The notes beneath the pieces are model-generated. The model was not told the DNA's origin. It made no database searches and saw only the letters and a list, made by a program, of their open reading frames with translations. A program made the translations under genes and the position numbers. This document shows, one piece after another, positions 1 to 11,067 of a DNA stretch of 64,000 nt. The stretch covers positions 310,001 to 374,000 of the forward strand of contig MBPM02000057.1 of the NCBI GenBank assembly GCA_001695595.3, given 5' to 3'. Within the stretch, counting starts at the first letter, position 1. Each line of letters begins with the position of its first letter. Origin of the DNA: Plasmopara viticola (lineage: Eukaryota > Oomycota > Peronosporomycetes > Peronosporales > Peronosporaceae).

Positions 1-1
1 G

Positions 2-376
2 CTCTCCCTTGGTGCAGATCCAACACTTTGTAATAGCGATTGGGAGACTCCTGCACAAATCGCGGCAGCCTATGGTCAACTTGATTGCATGCGTCTGCTA
101 CTTCACGCCCAACAACAATTTAGTGCTGTTTCGAGCATTGAGCAAAACCTGCAACAATCGTCTACTCCATTCAGCGACGACCCTGGTATGCTGAAAGTGG
201 AGGAAACTGTGAATCATCGACAAGCTACAATTCGATCAAACGATTGCGATGCTTTAGATGATAAGTTGAACATAACATCCATTACCGACCAAGCTCATGA
301 AAGCTACTGGGAAGAGTTGCATCAAGACATGCAGCTCGTAGAAGAAAGCGGGCAATCTTCATCGGATGACGAATAG
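2..376 (+). CDS. C-terminal end of an ankyrin-repeat protein (5' partial)
   Basis: The frame is open from the left edge. Its first residues form a clear ankyrin repeat (GADPTLCNSDWETPAQIAAA, then YGQLDCMRLLLHA), so the gene starts outside the window. After the repeat comes a polar, acidic tail ending SGQSSSDDE at a TAG at 374-376. The same frame stays open after that stop for 49 codons, acidic and gene-like (for example EEPLKCCSTWFNEERNKL), down to a TGA at 523-525, which overlaps the end of the neighbouring minus-strand gene by a few bases. The TAG may be a recent nonsense change, an alternative end, or part of an unrecognised intron. The function of the whole protein cannot be told from this fragment; ankyrin repeats bind other proteins. 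Confidence 0.6.
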   Translation, partial: LSLGADPTLCNSDWETPAQIAAAYGQLDCMRLLLHAQQQFSAVSSIEQNLQQSSTPFSDDPGMLKVEETVNHRQATIRSNDCDALDDKLNITSITDQAHESYWEELHQDMQLVEESGQSSSDDE

Positions 377-515
377 GCCGCAACTTTCGGACATGACGAT
401 GAAGAGCCGTTGAAGTGTTGCAGTACATGGTTCAATGAAGAGAGGAATAAATTGGTGGCGTTTTTATCTGTTGAAGCTATCGATGATGCTGAAACTTTCG
501 AAAACGATGAAAAAG

Positions 516-1481
516 TCATTGATTGACCATTTCCATACGTTGGTTCGCGCACTGAATCGTGTTTTTAAGTAGCATGGCCACGGTCATGGGACCGATGCCC
601 CCTGGTACAGGAGTGATGGCGTGCACGACTTTGAGTGCGGCATGAAAATCCACATCCCCTACAAGACGGTACCCACTCTTTTTAGTCGCGTCCTCGATTG
701 GATTGATGCCCACATCAATGACCGTAGCACCGGCTTTCAACCACTCTCCTTTCACAAAACACGGACGTCCGATAGCAGCAATAACGATGTCAGCCTCAAG
801 CAAGCGCGCCTCGAGATTTTGTGTATGTGAATGACAAATGGTGACCGTGGCGTTGCGGCGCAGACACAGCAACGACACTGGTAACCCAACGATCTGGCTA
901 CGACCAAGCACAACAACATGCTTGCCTTCTAGCGGGATCTTGTAGTGAACCAGCAGCTCAAGACACCCAGCAGGTGTACAGGGCAACGCGAAAGGGGTCT
1001 CGTCTAGCCCCGAGGCCTTATTGGTTCCATATTGAAAGAGCTTTGCGTGGTTTACAGGGTGCAAACCGTCAACGTCTTTATTGGGATCAATAGTAGCAAG
1101 GATGGCGCTTTCGTTGCAGAATACTGGCAATGGGAGCTGGACAATAATACCGTCCACGGTCGTGCTTTCGTTTAGTTCCTTAATCGTGGCTAGTAACTCA
1201 CGTGTAACAGTTTCTGGGGTAGTCTCACTGTCTAAGGAGATGTCGAGTTTCCATGACTTGATACCCACTGCAGTACATGCCTTTTGCTTCATACGCACAT
1301 ACGTAGTGGAATCTTTGCGGGAGCCCACGAGTATGACTGCTAGCCCCACAGAGCGTCCAAACCGCTGCTCAAATGCGACGCACTGTGGCTGCAGCTGTTG
1401 CATGCAGATAGCGTCGCTCGTAGCCTTGCCGTCTAATAGAATGGCCGTCTTACGAGTGGCTTCGCAGGTCTGTTGGCGCAT
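516..1481 (-). CDS. folD: Methylenetetrahydrofolate dehydrogenase / methenyl-THF cyclohydrolase
   Basis: A bifunctional folate enzyme that interconverts 5,10-methylene-THF, 5,10-methenyl-THF and 10-formyl-THF, feeding purine and formyl-Met synthesis. The single-exon protein is 321 aa, close to FolD/MTHFD2 length. Visible motifs are YVRMKQKA with the catalytic Lys near residue 65, VDGIIVQLPLP, the DVDGLHPVN loop, the Rossmann-fold LGRSQIVGLPVS (about 192-203), and TPVPGGIGPMTVAMLL near the C-terminus. The frame is open a few codons further upstream but only from a GTG; the first ATG (MRQQTCEATRKTAILL) is at 1481-1479. The Arg/Thr-rich N-terminus could be a mitochondrial leader, which is an inference. 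It is convergent with the ankyrin gene and overlaps its extended frame by about 10 bases. Confidence 0.92.
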   Translation of the reverse strand: MRQQTCEATRKTAILLDGKATSDAICMQQLQPQCVAFEQRFGRSVGLAVILVGSRKDSTTYVRMKQKACTAVGIKSWKLDISLDSETTPETVTRELLATIKELNESTTVDGIIVQLPLPVFCNESAILATIDPNKDVDGLHPVNHAKLFQYGTNKASGLDETPFALPCTPAGCLELLVHYKIPLEGKHVVVLGRSQIVGLPVSLLCLRRNATVTICHSHTQNLEARLLEADIVIAAIGRPCFVKGEWLKAGATVIDVGINPIEDATKKSGYRLVGDVDFHAALKVVHAITPVPGGIGPMTVAMLLKNTIQCANQRMEMVNQ

Positions 1482-4400
1482 TACAATACAATTTCGTGAC
1501 ACGCGCCAGACGTACCGGTATTTTAAGGCCGATTGAATGCAAATGACGGTAATACCAGTTCCCTGATCGTAAAATTCTGAACGGCGCGATAGTATCGGTA
1601 GACACGTTCAATACGGGTTACGTCACAAAAAAGTGCTCGATTACTAATCACCTGGCTGTGCCAAGTACTTATGTACAAGTGTTGAACACTACTTTGCCCC
1701 TTCTACTGCTTTTAACACGGGCGAGATTTTTGATGCAGTGCGGTAACGACTAAATCGAAATATTTTTGTGAATTCTCATTTTCTCACTGCAAAGTGTTTC
1801 TAGTAAGATTGCTTGCAAATACCAATTTATTTTGAGCAGGGAGCCTAATTATCTTTTGAAGGAAGCCGAACATTTGGCAAAGTAGAAAATCAAGCCCGTT
1901 TAAAGCAGTATTACAATAACTTTGCTTAAGTGGGAAGATGCAAGAACAGGGCCTAATTCCTACTGACAATTTTTGACAAATTTTGTGAAGAAAGGCATTA
2001 AGGTTAGAGGGCCAAACAATTTACTTTCGGAATTTAAACATTTGGATCTGTAAATCGTCTATTGCCCAGGTTCGCCGCCGTGTGCACATTATGTGCGCGC
2101 CCATTATCTTTTAGTGATGGAAAAACACTGAAACTTAAGTCGAAGTTAACATGCCAACAACCACGTTGTCATTGACTTTACCCACGACGCTTTTGTGCAC
2201 CGTGCATGTAGATCGTAGTCAGAGCATGGAGAAAGGTTTGCTTGCGAGATGTGTAATCAAGATGGGCATTATCAGATCGCAAGATGTCGATAAAATTTTT
2301 GTGATTAAAGTGCCAAGCGATATAGACAAACATAACCATGTAGTATAAGATTCTTGCCAGTTTCAAAATTGCACTTTTTCGTCGAGTGGGTCTTTACAAA
2401 TAATGTTCGGTCTTCTATTCATTAGTTGCCTCACGTCGAATTGTAAACTTGCCAATTTGACTGGTAGATGAAGGCTCATTTAATACGCGAGGTGTATCTT
2501 TCTAGCCGGTTAGATCACGCGTAGTTGGTTGGGTTAAGTCATACGATTGTGCTTTCGTACTCGCTAAGTTAGCTATTGTAGATCAAAACAGCGACTACAC
2601 CATTAGATCCAGTAATACTGCCAAATATGCTTTTATGACCCCCTTTTACTGTAAGCCAATATGATGCAATTTGCTTTACCACAATGGTCACTTGTCGGTG
2701 CGCCACACGTACAGTCGGTAGACACCAGCCATCGCGCGAGCGTATTTCTTTAGATATATGTTGTCTGGCTCAGTTACCGCCCGAAAAAGCGCAAAGCTTG
2801 CCCGTAAAAACTGGTGCACCACTTTGAGACCATTTGTGTGACCTTGTTGTTTTGTAATTTATTTGTTTCAAAGCCAAAAATTAATTCAGTAATCGTCCAA
2901 GTTAATACTTTTTCCATTTAACCCCAAGAACGTTCACTCAAGCAATTTCTTCAAAAATGATTGTTGCTCTCCCTTGCTGCTCGAGCAATGTATGCTCCTG
3001 ACTTTGATTTTATCGTTCCATGTGCTACAAAGTATCGCAATGTCTGCAAGATAAGCTAAAGCCTTTGACTCACAATCGCATAATAATTTATCTGTCAATT
3101 CAGATTATATACCGTGTGCGCGAACACGTTAAGGTGGTGGGGCAACATGCTTACATTCGTTAAGCTTACGCCAAGCAATGCTGCTCAAGCATCAAGAGAT
3201 TCTTGCTTTCTTAAGAAAATAGTCTGGCCAGCCCTCGCATCCGCTGACGCCACCATATCGTGGTCCTAGGCTAGGCGGGAGGGAACAGCCAGGCGACTAG
3301 CTGATATCAGCCCTCTTACAATGAATATGCGTACGCGATGGGGAATAAGACACAAAACGAATCTAGAATGAAATTTTAATATTACAAGATGCTAAAGCCT
3401 ATTTAAAAATGCAGATGCTTGTGTCTTTAAGACTAAAATACGCCCGCGCAGCGATACGAATGCGTGCTCAAGGCCTGGTGTTCAGTCGGACAATACTTGA
3501 AGATCTCGGAAATTTGGCACCCAATGAATGTCGGGGAGATCGAACGATTCACCAGCCTTCGGGTCGCAAGCACTATCATAGCAAGGCGCGAGCAGTGCGC
3601 AACTCGATGCTGAGGAACCTTTTCCTTTCTTCTTTGGAGGCAAAGGCAAGCTCCACTACTCTCTCATGGAGTCATTTCTCGCTCGACATCGTCTCTGGAG
3701 CCAAACATAGTATCTTTCAAATTCGAGGAGAGATGTTGTTATGATGTCTTAGTGGCTTAAGCATAGAGAATTTTCTCTTCAGCAAGATTATATTTTCCGA
3801 TGCTAAGTCAGAGAGCGCAGGGGCCAAGCGCAAAGGTAAACTCAATGCTCGTGATGACTACTACGAAAGGTGTTTTGCTTTCGGAAGCATGGCGTTAAGA
3901 ATTGTAGGTCATTAAGCGGTAGTCGATGACTTAATTCAAGTCGAGCGCACTCGCAATAAAGGAACCAATCCCTTTGCGCATCGACTCACTAATCAGTCGT
4001 GAGCTACGCGCAGATAATACAGCTTGATGTGGTTTCGCAGTCAATGCTAACTTTTTTGTTGTGGTTTGGCGAATAATGAGACATAAGTACCACGGATAAG
4101 CTTTCCAATGCCATGAAATCGCAAAATAATGTCAATATATCCACACGGGATCTTCTACGGAATTTCCAAGCTAGCTCTAAGAGCTGCGGGTTCTGCGCGC
4201 TCAGTGTTGAGGCCGGAGCCCCTATCCCATTGACTCCTTCGGAATATCTGAGACAGCCTCTTGGGAGATCATAGCTGGCTTATCAGACACGACGTTATGG
4301 CCGCCAGTGGATTGATAGTCAAGCGCATTTCTATTTGGTTTCGACGATAACTTTCCTTCTTGCGCTTCATCGAAATTTCTAAATATAAACTTTAGCTCAT

Positions 4401-5256
4401 CTGGCACACGCGTTCGATCAGAGGATATGATTGGAGCGCTTGGGGCAGGCAGCGATTACACTGATCGCTAGTAAGCCCGCGGTGTGCGATCTACGGGATT
4501 GCGAGTTTGTGGCTCCGGTGAGCGTGGCGTATGCAGGGATTTATTCAAGTGTCTACATGGACGACTCGACCTTATGATACGAGTCACAGGCTTGCGAGCG
4601 AAACTCAGATTTTGTAGAGGGGATCTCTGATAAGTCTGATCAGAGATCGTAATTGACCATAACAGTTAAGTCCTGCGTTTTTTGGGCTTAGGGTGATCAG
4701 TTGCACGGTGCAAGTGTGCTCTATTAGCAACTCTATCGAGATCTGACTGTTTGGCATATCTAAGCTGATATTCTTAATTGCAATCGCTTTCTGTATCAAA
4801 CCCTAGCGACGCATAAGGTGTGAACGGCGGGGAAGGAGGTCGACCTAAAATCGTGGCAGCACTATAAGCTTGGCGGTGCATGTAGTCGCTACGCAGGATT
4901 CTGATAGTCACGACGGTGGTGTCTGCTAGACCGCAAGTTCCGGAAAAAAACTTTCTGGTATTATTTCAAGAAGTCAAAACCGGTGCCGTTGTGTGACAGA
5001 AATCTCGTACATTAATCAGAAAACGGTACTTAGAACTAAGGAGTAATTAAAAAGTTAAGCAGTTTTGGCACGAATAATTTGACCAAAGCTTCGTCCACTG
5101 TACATTGCTGATGAGTCGGCTCGCCAAATATTAGACGTTATCGGACATATTCCGGTTCTGCGATGTTCCACTTTCTGACAAGAAAATCTATGAAGCTATT
5201 GCAAATTAATACCGGTAACTTGATAAACCCTACTAGACTACTTGGTCGATCGCGTC
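1482..5256. other. Gene-poor interval
   Basis: About 3.8 kb with only short open frames (110 codons or fewer), none with a recognisable domain on either strand. The composition is mixed, with AT-rich stretches. I see no LTR, terminal repeat or tRNA here. The longest frame (3409-3744, plus strand) is rich in basic and polar residues but resembles no family I know. Confidence 0.5.
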
Positions 5257-6923
5257 ATGAACCGCGGCGTCGAACACGTGCTTTTGACGGGCAGCTTTTT
5301 CCTCTTCTCCTCGACCGTAGCGCTTCTATGTGCAAAGCGAAAGCTTTACCGTCAGCAGGCGTGGCGCCGGCGTCTTACTCACAAGAGGATTTCAAAATCG
5401 TAACAAACTTTCATCGCTTTGTTACTCGCTAAACCTCCTGCTAACTCTACCGTTGTTATCGTTACGGCAGTTCCGACCTGGGAACGTCTTTCGGGCTGGA
5501 CATTGGTGCGTAAAACAAGATAAAAATTTGAAAAAATAATCTTGATTTGTGCGGCGATAGGGGGCACGCTGGCCAAAATCGTGTACTTTGAGCGCCACGA
5601 AATGAGTACCGATACGCGCAAGCGGCCGCGTTCGGCGTCGCTGGACGTTGCAGCCGGTGAGATGAACAAGTTTTTGCGTGAGCACGAATTGTTTGGTAGC
5701 ACGGGAGTGCAGGACGTTCGATTGCAAATTCACTCCAAGACGCTCAACGGAGTGGGTATCAAACAACGCGGCTCTTGCAGGGAGCTATTTCTTACTTGAC
5801 GAAAATATCTATGCTGTCAGGTATTTCACTTTGTGCGGTATGAGAGCAACAGGACCCGTGATGCCATTGAATTTGTTGTGAGCAATGGGATTAACCAGTC
5901 AGTGCGGATCTTGCCCTGCACGGGAGGTGGAGCACATAAGGTATGCCTTCATTGATCTGACTGAATGGTGCTAACATCAATTTCTAGTATGGGCCTACGT
6001 TCAATGAGATCGCCGGCATCGAGCTTAAGAAGTACGACGAGATTGACTGCACGATTTTGGGACTCCACCTCCTGCTTACGATACTATCAGACGAAGTTTA
6101 TTCATACGAAGTATGGATTAGGGTCTCTGGACTTATCGTGGCGGGCAAGACTTGATCTAATTACACTTACTGCATTCAGGTCGTAGATTTTAACTCATTG
6201 GCGGCGTCGCGAGTGAGAATTGTTCGCACTGAACGTGATGAAGATGTGTATCCTTATCTGGTACGTTACAACGCCCAGATTTCGAAGGTGATTGCTTGTT
6301 AGAAGAGATTGACTGAGCCTTTGCAGCTTGTCAGTATTGGGTCCGGTGTGAGTGTTTTGTGTGTGAAAGGGCCTGGAGAATATAAACGCGTGAGCGGGAG
6401 CAGTATCGGTGGAGGCACGTATTGGGGGCTGTGCCGTCTAATGACCAACTGTGACACATATGATGAGGCTTTGGACTTGTGCGTTCACGGCTCCAACACA
6501 TCAGTTGATATGAGTGTAGGCGATATCTATGGCGGGGCGTATGACAAGTTCAAACTACCCGCCTCAACTGTCGCCAGCAGTTTCGGCAAAATGATTTCAG
6601 TGCCTCGTGATAGCGTCAGCGACGCCGATTTAGCGCGATCGCTACTAGTGATGATTACGCAAAACATTGGCCAAGTTGCTTTTCTAAACGCCACGCTGTA
6701 CAAAACAAAGAACATTTTCTTTGTTGGAAACTTTCTTAGGCACAATGAAATTTCGTCTCGGACGCTGGCGTACGCTATCAACTTTTGGTCGAACGGAGCG
6801 ATGGAGGCACGATTTTGTAAGCACGAAGGCTACCTCGGTGCATTGGGTGCATTTTTGCGTCACGCAGAGGCAACTAACGCCCACGGCGAAGAGTTTGTAT
6901 CGGCAACTCGTAGACCGCGGTAA
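5257..6923 (+). CDS. PANK: Pantothenate kinase (type II, eukaryotic), membrane-anchored, seven exons
   Basis: Catalyses ATP-dependent phosphorylation of pantothenate, the first and regulated step of CoA synthesis. Exons deduced from GT-AG sites and unbroken frame: 5257-5399, 5471-5505, 5561-5751, 5821-5940, 5988-6110, 6180-6260, 6327-6923 (429 aa; introns 47-71 nt). Motifs are GLDIGGTLAKIVYFER (phosphate-binding ASKHA loop), LPCTGGGAHKYG, the VSIGSGVSVLCV core, SIGGGTYWGL, DIYGG, ASSFGKM, and VFFVGNFLRHNEIS followed by HEGYLGALGAFL near the end. The start at 5257 gives MNRGVEHVLLTGSFFLFSST, a hydrophobic segment followed by a strongly basic stretch (AKRKLYRQQAWRRRL), which looks like a signal anchor. 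The N-terminal exons are less certain than the catalytic core. Confidence 0.9.
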
Positions 6924-7289
6924 TAAATATTGATGGGATAATGATAATAAATAATTTGTAGACACGAACGATGGTTTCGTTCTGACTTTGGTATGTGAAT
7001 TTCGATCAAAGCGTATGTACATTGTAGTCTAGCCGCAAGGTCGTATTTGAGCATAATTGCATTGATTATAGAATCGAATATGACCTAATTAGTAGAATTT
7101 GGGAGAATGGAAAATTTCCTTTTTTCAAATGCAATGGAAAAAATACTCCGCCAAAGCATTAAATGATGAAAAAGCAAAAATATACCGAGCAATAAATATT
7201 TCTCCAACTATGGCAAAATCGTACATGTAAGATATAAAAAACAGAGAATTCATACTTTAAAGAGTAATTTTACCGTATACAATCTGCGG
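6924..7289. other. AT-rich intergenic interval
   Basis: About 370 bases, AT-rich with runs of A and T. It holds the 3' flank of the pantothenate kinase gene and leads into the MULE relic. No open frame or repeat could be supported. Confidence 0.5.
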
Positions 7290-8450
7290 GTAGCAATTGG
7301 TTATATGCAAGGATTTCATGCGCTTGCTCCATATGCATTACGCGGTATGGCACTGGATGGCACTTCTCTCAAGAACAAAGTTGGAAATGTGCCTTTGGGT
7401 GGCGTGTTTGAAAAATGGGGGTAACGAGATTCAGTTTGTTGCAGTCGCATTCGTCAGCAGTGAGACTAAAGCAAATTGTGCGTGGTTCATCAAGCTCCTG
7501 TTTTGGCATTTACCTGTACTTCCAGCCTTCGTAGTATCTGATCGTGACAAGGGATTGGTACCAGCAATGAAAAAAAATGTCAAAGAGATACCACATTTCT
7601 TTTGCTTACGTCACCTTATGGAAAATTTCGATCTAAAGTTTCGAAATAAGACGTTGAAGGAATATGCACGAGGCTTAGCACGTGCACTGATCAGGCAATC
7701 GTACGAAGCCAAAAAAGAAGACCTGATGATGCTTAATCGCGAGGCAATTAAATGGCTGGCTGACGTTGGCTACGGGTAGGAAATCATTGCCCATAGTCCA
7801 TGCTCACGATATGAAATGCTCACTTCCAATAACGTCGAATCCATAGATAAAAGATTGTATGATAGCAATTGAACGCCATGTCGGTGCGAAGTGGCTCAAT
7901 TTTGCGGGACAGACCAAACCATGGGATGTGGTTACGTCTTATGCTGCCAGTTGCATTACTTCACTTGAAAAATGTACGAGGAGACAACTCAGGTATGTCC
8001 AAGTTCAACTTCATCATTTGTTGCGTCGGTTCGGATTGCAACAAACAAGCCAATGAAGTATGCTGTTGAGGTAAGCATTATCAGTGGTACCTGCAAATGC
8101 GGTCATGTAAAGGATATGAATGCTCCATGTCGACACCTCATAACAGCACTCAAGCCTTTAAATCAGCTGTCACGAACAAAATTGTTATTTGGGGATATGT
8201 AGTCAACCAAAACGTACCTTTTTGCCTACGATGAAGCACTCGAAGTGAAGCCATTTGTGACAAAAAGTGAACTGGTAAAGAGTGAGCATCTTCCACCAAA
8301 TCCGTCCAAAAGAAAAGGTCGACCCAAAGATTAGCGAATCGAACCACAGCATGCTGCATTAGAAGTCGACGCACCAAGAAGTGTTTATCGATGCGGCAGG
8401 TGGGACACAACAAGCATCGATGCACCCGTAATGCGCACCATAGAAGTATA
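7290..8450 (+). pseudogene. MULE-family transposase relic with SWIM zinc finger
   Basis: Remains of a Mutator-like (MULE) DDE transposase. The start is in one frame (ALDGTSLKNKVGN, the usual ALDGT-LK motif before the first catalytic Asp region). A frameshift near 7400 moves into the open frame with NEIQFVAVAFVSSET, AWFIKLL, VVSDRDKGLVPA (second catalytic Asp) and HFFCLRHLMENF. A TAG at 7777-7779 is followed in frame by HSPCSRYEMLTSNNVESID, the standard region before the zinc finger. A SWIM finger follows at about 8068-8150 (GTCKCGHVKDMNAPCRHLI, CxCx(n)CxH), then RKGRPKD and a CGRW tail near 8400. Several stops and frame changes show it is dead. I did not find terminal inverted repeats. Confidence 0.8.
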
Positions 8451-8752
8451 TTTCTTTAGTGAGTAAGGTGTATTTTTTTTCAATAGTTTTTTTGCGTTGT
8501 GATTCAAGGTAATTTTTTACATTTAATTTTAGAAAATGTATATTCTCCCTTTATTAATTGTAGTGCTTTTGCGTTGTACACCAATCAATCATTTATAAAA
8601 CGGAATGCGGAAGGCTGCTTACGTAATAACGAGCTAACAACAAATTCTACAAGTATTAAATCTCTGTGCACGTGAATGGTAATCTTTGTTTGGGCTCCAA
8701 ATTGCTATATCAATCAACTTTCAATTTTTTTATTTATTGTTCGTGATTCGGA
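8451..8752. other. Intergenic interval
   Basis: Short AT-rich spacer between the MULE relic and the 3' end of the minus-strand secreted-protein gene. Nothing further could be supported. Confidence 0.4.
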
Positions 8753-10594
8753 TCAACTTGCATTTAGCATCACAGTAAGTTGCAAACTGCCACCATGCGC
8801 CGATCGAGGAACCCATAAAAGCAACGAACCACCTCCAGTACCAGGAAAATCAAATAAGCCTGGCCGCCACCGATCCAAATACAATGTCTTTCCTCCCAGT
8901 ACTGACACATTTGACTCCCAAATCACGCTTTCGCCCGCACGAACAACCACCTCATCGATTTTATCACCGCCAGATTTAATATTGACAGCAACGTCTTTTG
9001 TGTCAACGCTGTTGAAGAGAATGGTGACACGACCGTCGCCAATTTTCGTCCACGTGCCGTTGCTATTGTTGAAAGCTCCCTGCACAATAGACATAGCTAG
9101 TGCTCTTTTCACGTCACCGTCGTCAATCTCGCCCATTAGCTGGGTGGGCCCGCAAACGGGTTGAAAATACTGGGAAACAACGGAAGACACGTAGAAGAAG
9201 TCCCAGATTGCATAGAACCCAATCGCGCGATCGGCGATTTTAAATGCGTATTCATAAAAATTGAGCATGGTGCCGTTGTCGCTAGTGCCAGCACTAATCA
9301 AGTCGTCCACGATGGTCGCGAAAGTCTTCCGAAGAGTGTCCCTTGTGGCGTATGCGGTGTGTTCATCCGATCCCACCAGTAGCTCGGTCATGCAATTATT
9401 CGTTGCAATAGGAATGTCATTCAGCATGAGGTTCGATCGGCTCATGACAACGCGAATATCGTCCTCGGACATATCGGGATTCAGCAAACGCAGTTCTGCG
9501 ACAGTCATCCACGTACGATCTAGCAGACGCTTCAAGTCGTAGCCGCACGTTGTGTTGGACTTCAGGGCAGTCTTTAACGACTTAATATCCGATCCTTTAA
9601 GCTCCTTTATCATATCACCTAGCGCAAGCCTCTTCATAAATTGCGTGAATTCATCCCAGCTGGACAGAATAAAATCCCCGTTGGAGATAACGTCCATTAT
9701 AATATACTCTGCAGTTGTGAGAACTGAATCTGCAAACTTGACGTCGTCAGACGCTCGCTTTCCAATGCAATAAGCAATTGTCACTGGAATGTCAATTATG
9801 ACGTTGTCTATCTGGTACAAAACACTAATAATCTTGTCTTTGGTGGTTTCTGGATGGTAAACTTTAAAATACCGAATATACCGGACTAGAGATTTCGTGA
9901 TGCTGATCATGTACTTCACGCACTTGACCGCGACTTGAACGTTTCTTGCCCACTTTGTCATGTCACCGTAAATACTCCATCCAGACAGCGAAATTGCAGT
10001 CTGGACCACGACTGCAACTTTATAAAAAATGGCAGATCCACAGTCGTCATTTTGTTTGAGGCACTCAAGCCCACACTCAAGTGGATACGAATACGGGCAC
10101 TGCATCCAGCAAATCCCAAATCTATGTTCGAATCCTAAAGGGCATGTTTTCGCAATATGAGCTTTGCGCCAGCAAGCTCTAGAGGAACGGGAAGTATTGA
10201 AAGCGGAACCAACCCAGTTGATATGAGTCTGCTTGATCGTGCTCGTCGCGTTAAGCACGCTACCGAGTTTAAATACCGCACTCATCACTGTGAGTGTGTC
10301 TGCAGATTCTTCACCATGCACGTCTTCATCGTTGACAGTAGACGCCAAAGAGCGGCTCTCCACAGACTTGTCTTCGTCTCGATCAGATGCTCCATCGTCA
10401 TGACTGGTTTTAATGGTACCGAAAACGGTTTTGACATCTCTTAAAGAGTTAAATAATGGCTCGGGTTTATCCGACGAATTCCCAGCAGGTGGTGCCGTAG
10501 CGAGTGGCGTTGGCATCGATGCATTACTGAACGAGTTTGGCGTTCCACTAGAAAAGACACCGAAAACAGCCAGCGCCATCCTCACCCTTACCAT
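8753..10594 (-). CDS. Secreted cysteine-rich oomycete protein, paralogue 1
   Basis: Single-exon 613-aa protein. It begins with a short hydrophobic stretch (MVRVRMALAVFGVFSSG), a weak signal peptide. A low-complexity Ser/Asp/Glu-rich segment runs to about residue 110. Then comes a conserved cysteine block: HIAKTCPLGFEHRFGICWMQ, CPYSYPLECGLECLKQNDDC. The rest is probably helical (KRLLDRTWMTVAELR, ATRDTLRKTF), and the last 120 residues look beta-rich, ending LGGKTLYLDRWRPGLFDFPG and GGSLLLWVPRS. It is a clear full-length paralogue of the gene at 34946-36784, which has the same domain order and length. I do not recognise a biochemical function. The family seems oomycete-typical and is likely extracellular. 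Codon use and openness suggest it is intact. Its upstream region carries a 48-bp direct duplication at 10759-10874. Confidence 0.8.
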   Translation of the reverse strand: MVRVRMALAVFGVFSSGTPNSFSNASMPTPLATAPPAGNSSDKPEPLFNSLRDVKTVFGTIKTSHDDGASDRDEDKSVESRSLASTVNDEDVHGEESADTLTVMSAVFKLGSVLNATSTIKQTHINWVGSAFNTSRSSRACWRKAHIAKTCPLGFEHRFGICWMQCPYSYPLECGLECLKQNDDCGSAIFYKVAVVVQTAISLSGWSIYGDMTKWARNVQVAVKCVKYMISITKSLVRYIRYFKVYHPETTKDKIISVLYQIDNVIIDIPVTIAYCIGKRASDDVKFADSVLTTAEYIIMDVISNGDFILSSWDEFTQFMKRLALGDMIKELKGSDIKSLKTALKSNTTCGYDLKRLLDRTWMTVAELRLLNPDMSEDDIRVVMSRSNLMLNDIPIATNNCMTELLVGSDEHTAYATRDTLRKTFATIVDDLISAGTSDNGTMLNFYEYAFKIADRAIGFYAIWDFFYVSSVVSQYFQPVCGPTQLMGEIDDGDVKRALAMSIVQGAFNNSNGTWTKIGDGRVTILFNSVDTKDVAVNIKSGGDKIDEVVVRAGESVIWESNVSVLGGKTLYLDRWRPGLFDFPGTGGGSLLLWVPRSAHGGSLQLTVMLNAS

Positions 10595-10758
10595 TTTCGA
10601 TTATTGACACAGTTAAAAAAAGTGCTTATCGAAACGCGGTACAATGGAATATGTGAATTGTCGACTACAAAATTATTGACGTCAAGCGTTCCCGATGCAC
10701 GTGACAAATTGCTTTTTTGATCAATTTGAACACTTCGACATGTGAGTACCGCTCTTTT

Positions 10759-10874
10759 CAATCATTACTATTATTTTCGCTTGCGCACCACTCATGCGCT
10801 GTACATTAAAAAAATACTGCTTCTTCCAATCAATAATATTATTTTCGCCTGTGCACCACTCATGCGTTGTAGAT
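10759..10874. repeat. Direct duplication (about 48 bp, period 68) upstream of the secreted-protein gene
   Basis: Two imperfect copies start at 10759 and 10827. Both contain ATTATTTTCGC followed by CACCACTCATGCG and a TTGTA/CTGTA end, with a few substitutions. They lie 165-280 bp upstream of the minus-strand start codon at 10594, so they could be duplicated promoter elements; this is inferred from position only. Confidence 0.6.
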
Positions 10875-11067
10875 AAACGGGTAGTAAAACTATTGTTTAC
10901 TGCGAAGAATAAGACAGTTTCCCCTAAATAAAGGTCAATTTACATCGCTAATCGACGGTATCGACAATATTAGTATGCGTGAACAGTACTATTTCATAAA
11001 ATTAGTGCTCAGCTCTGATGTGCTGGTGTAGCACTGAGGTATATCACGTCGCCACACATCGATCGTC

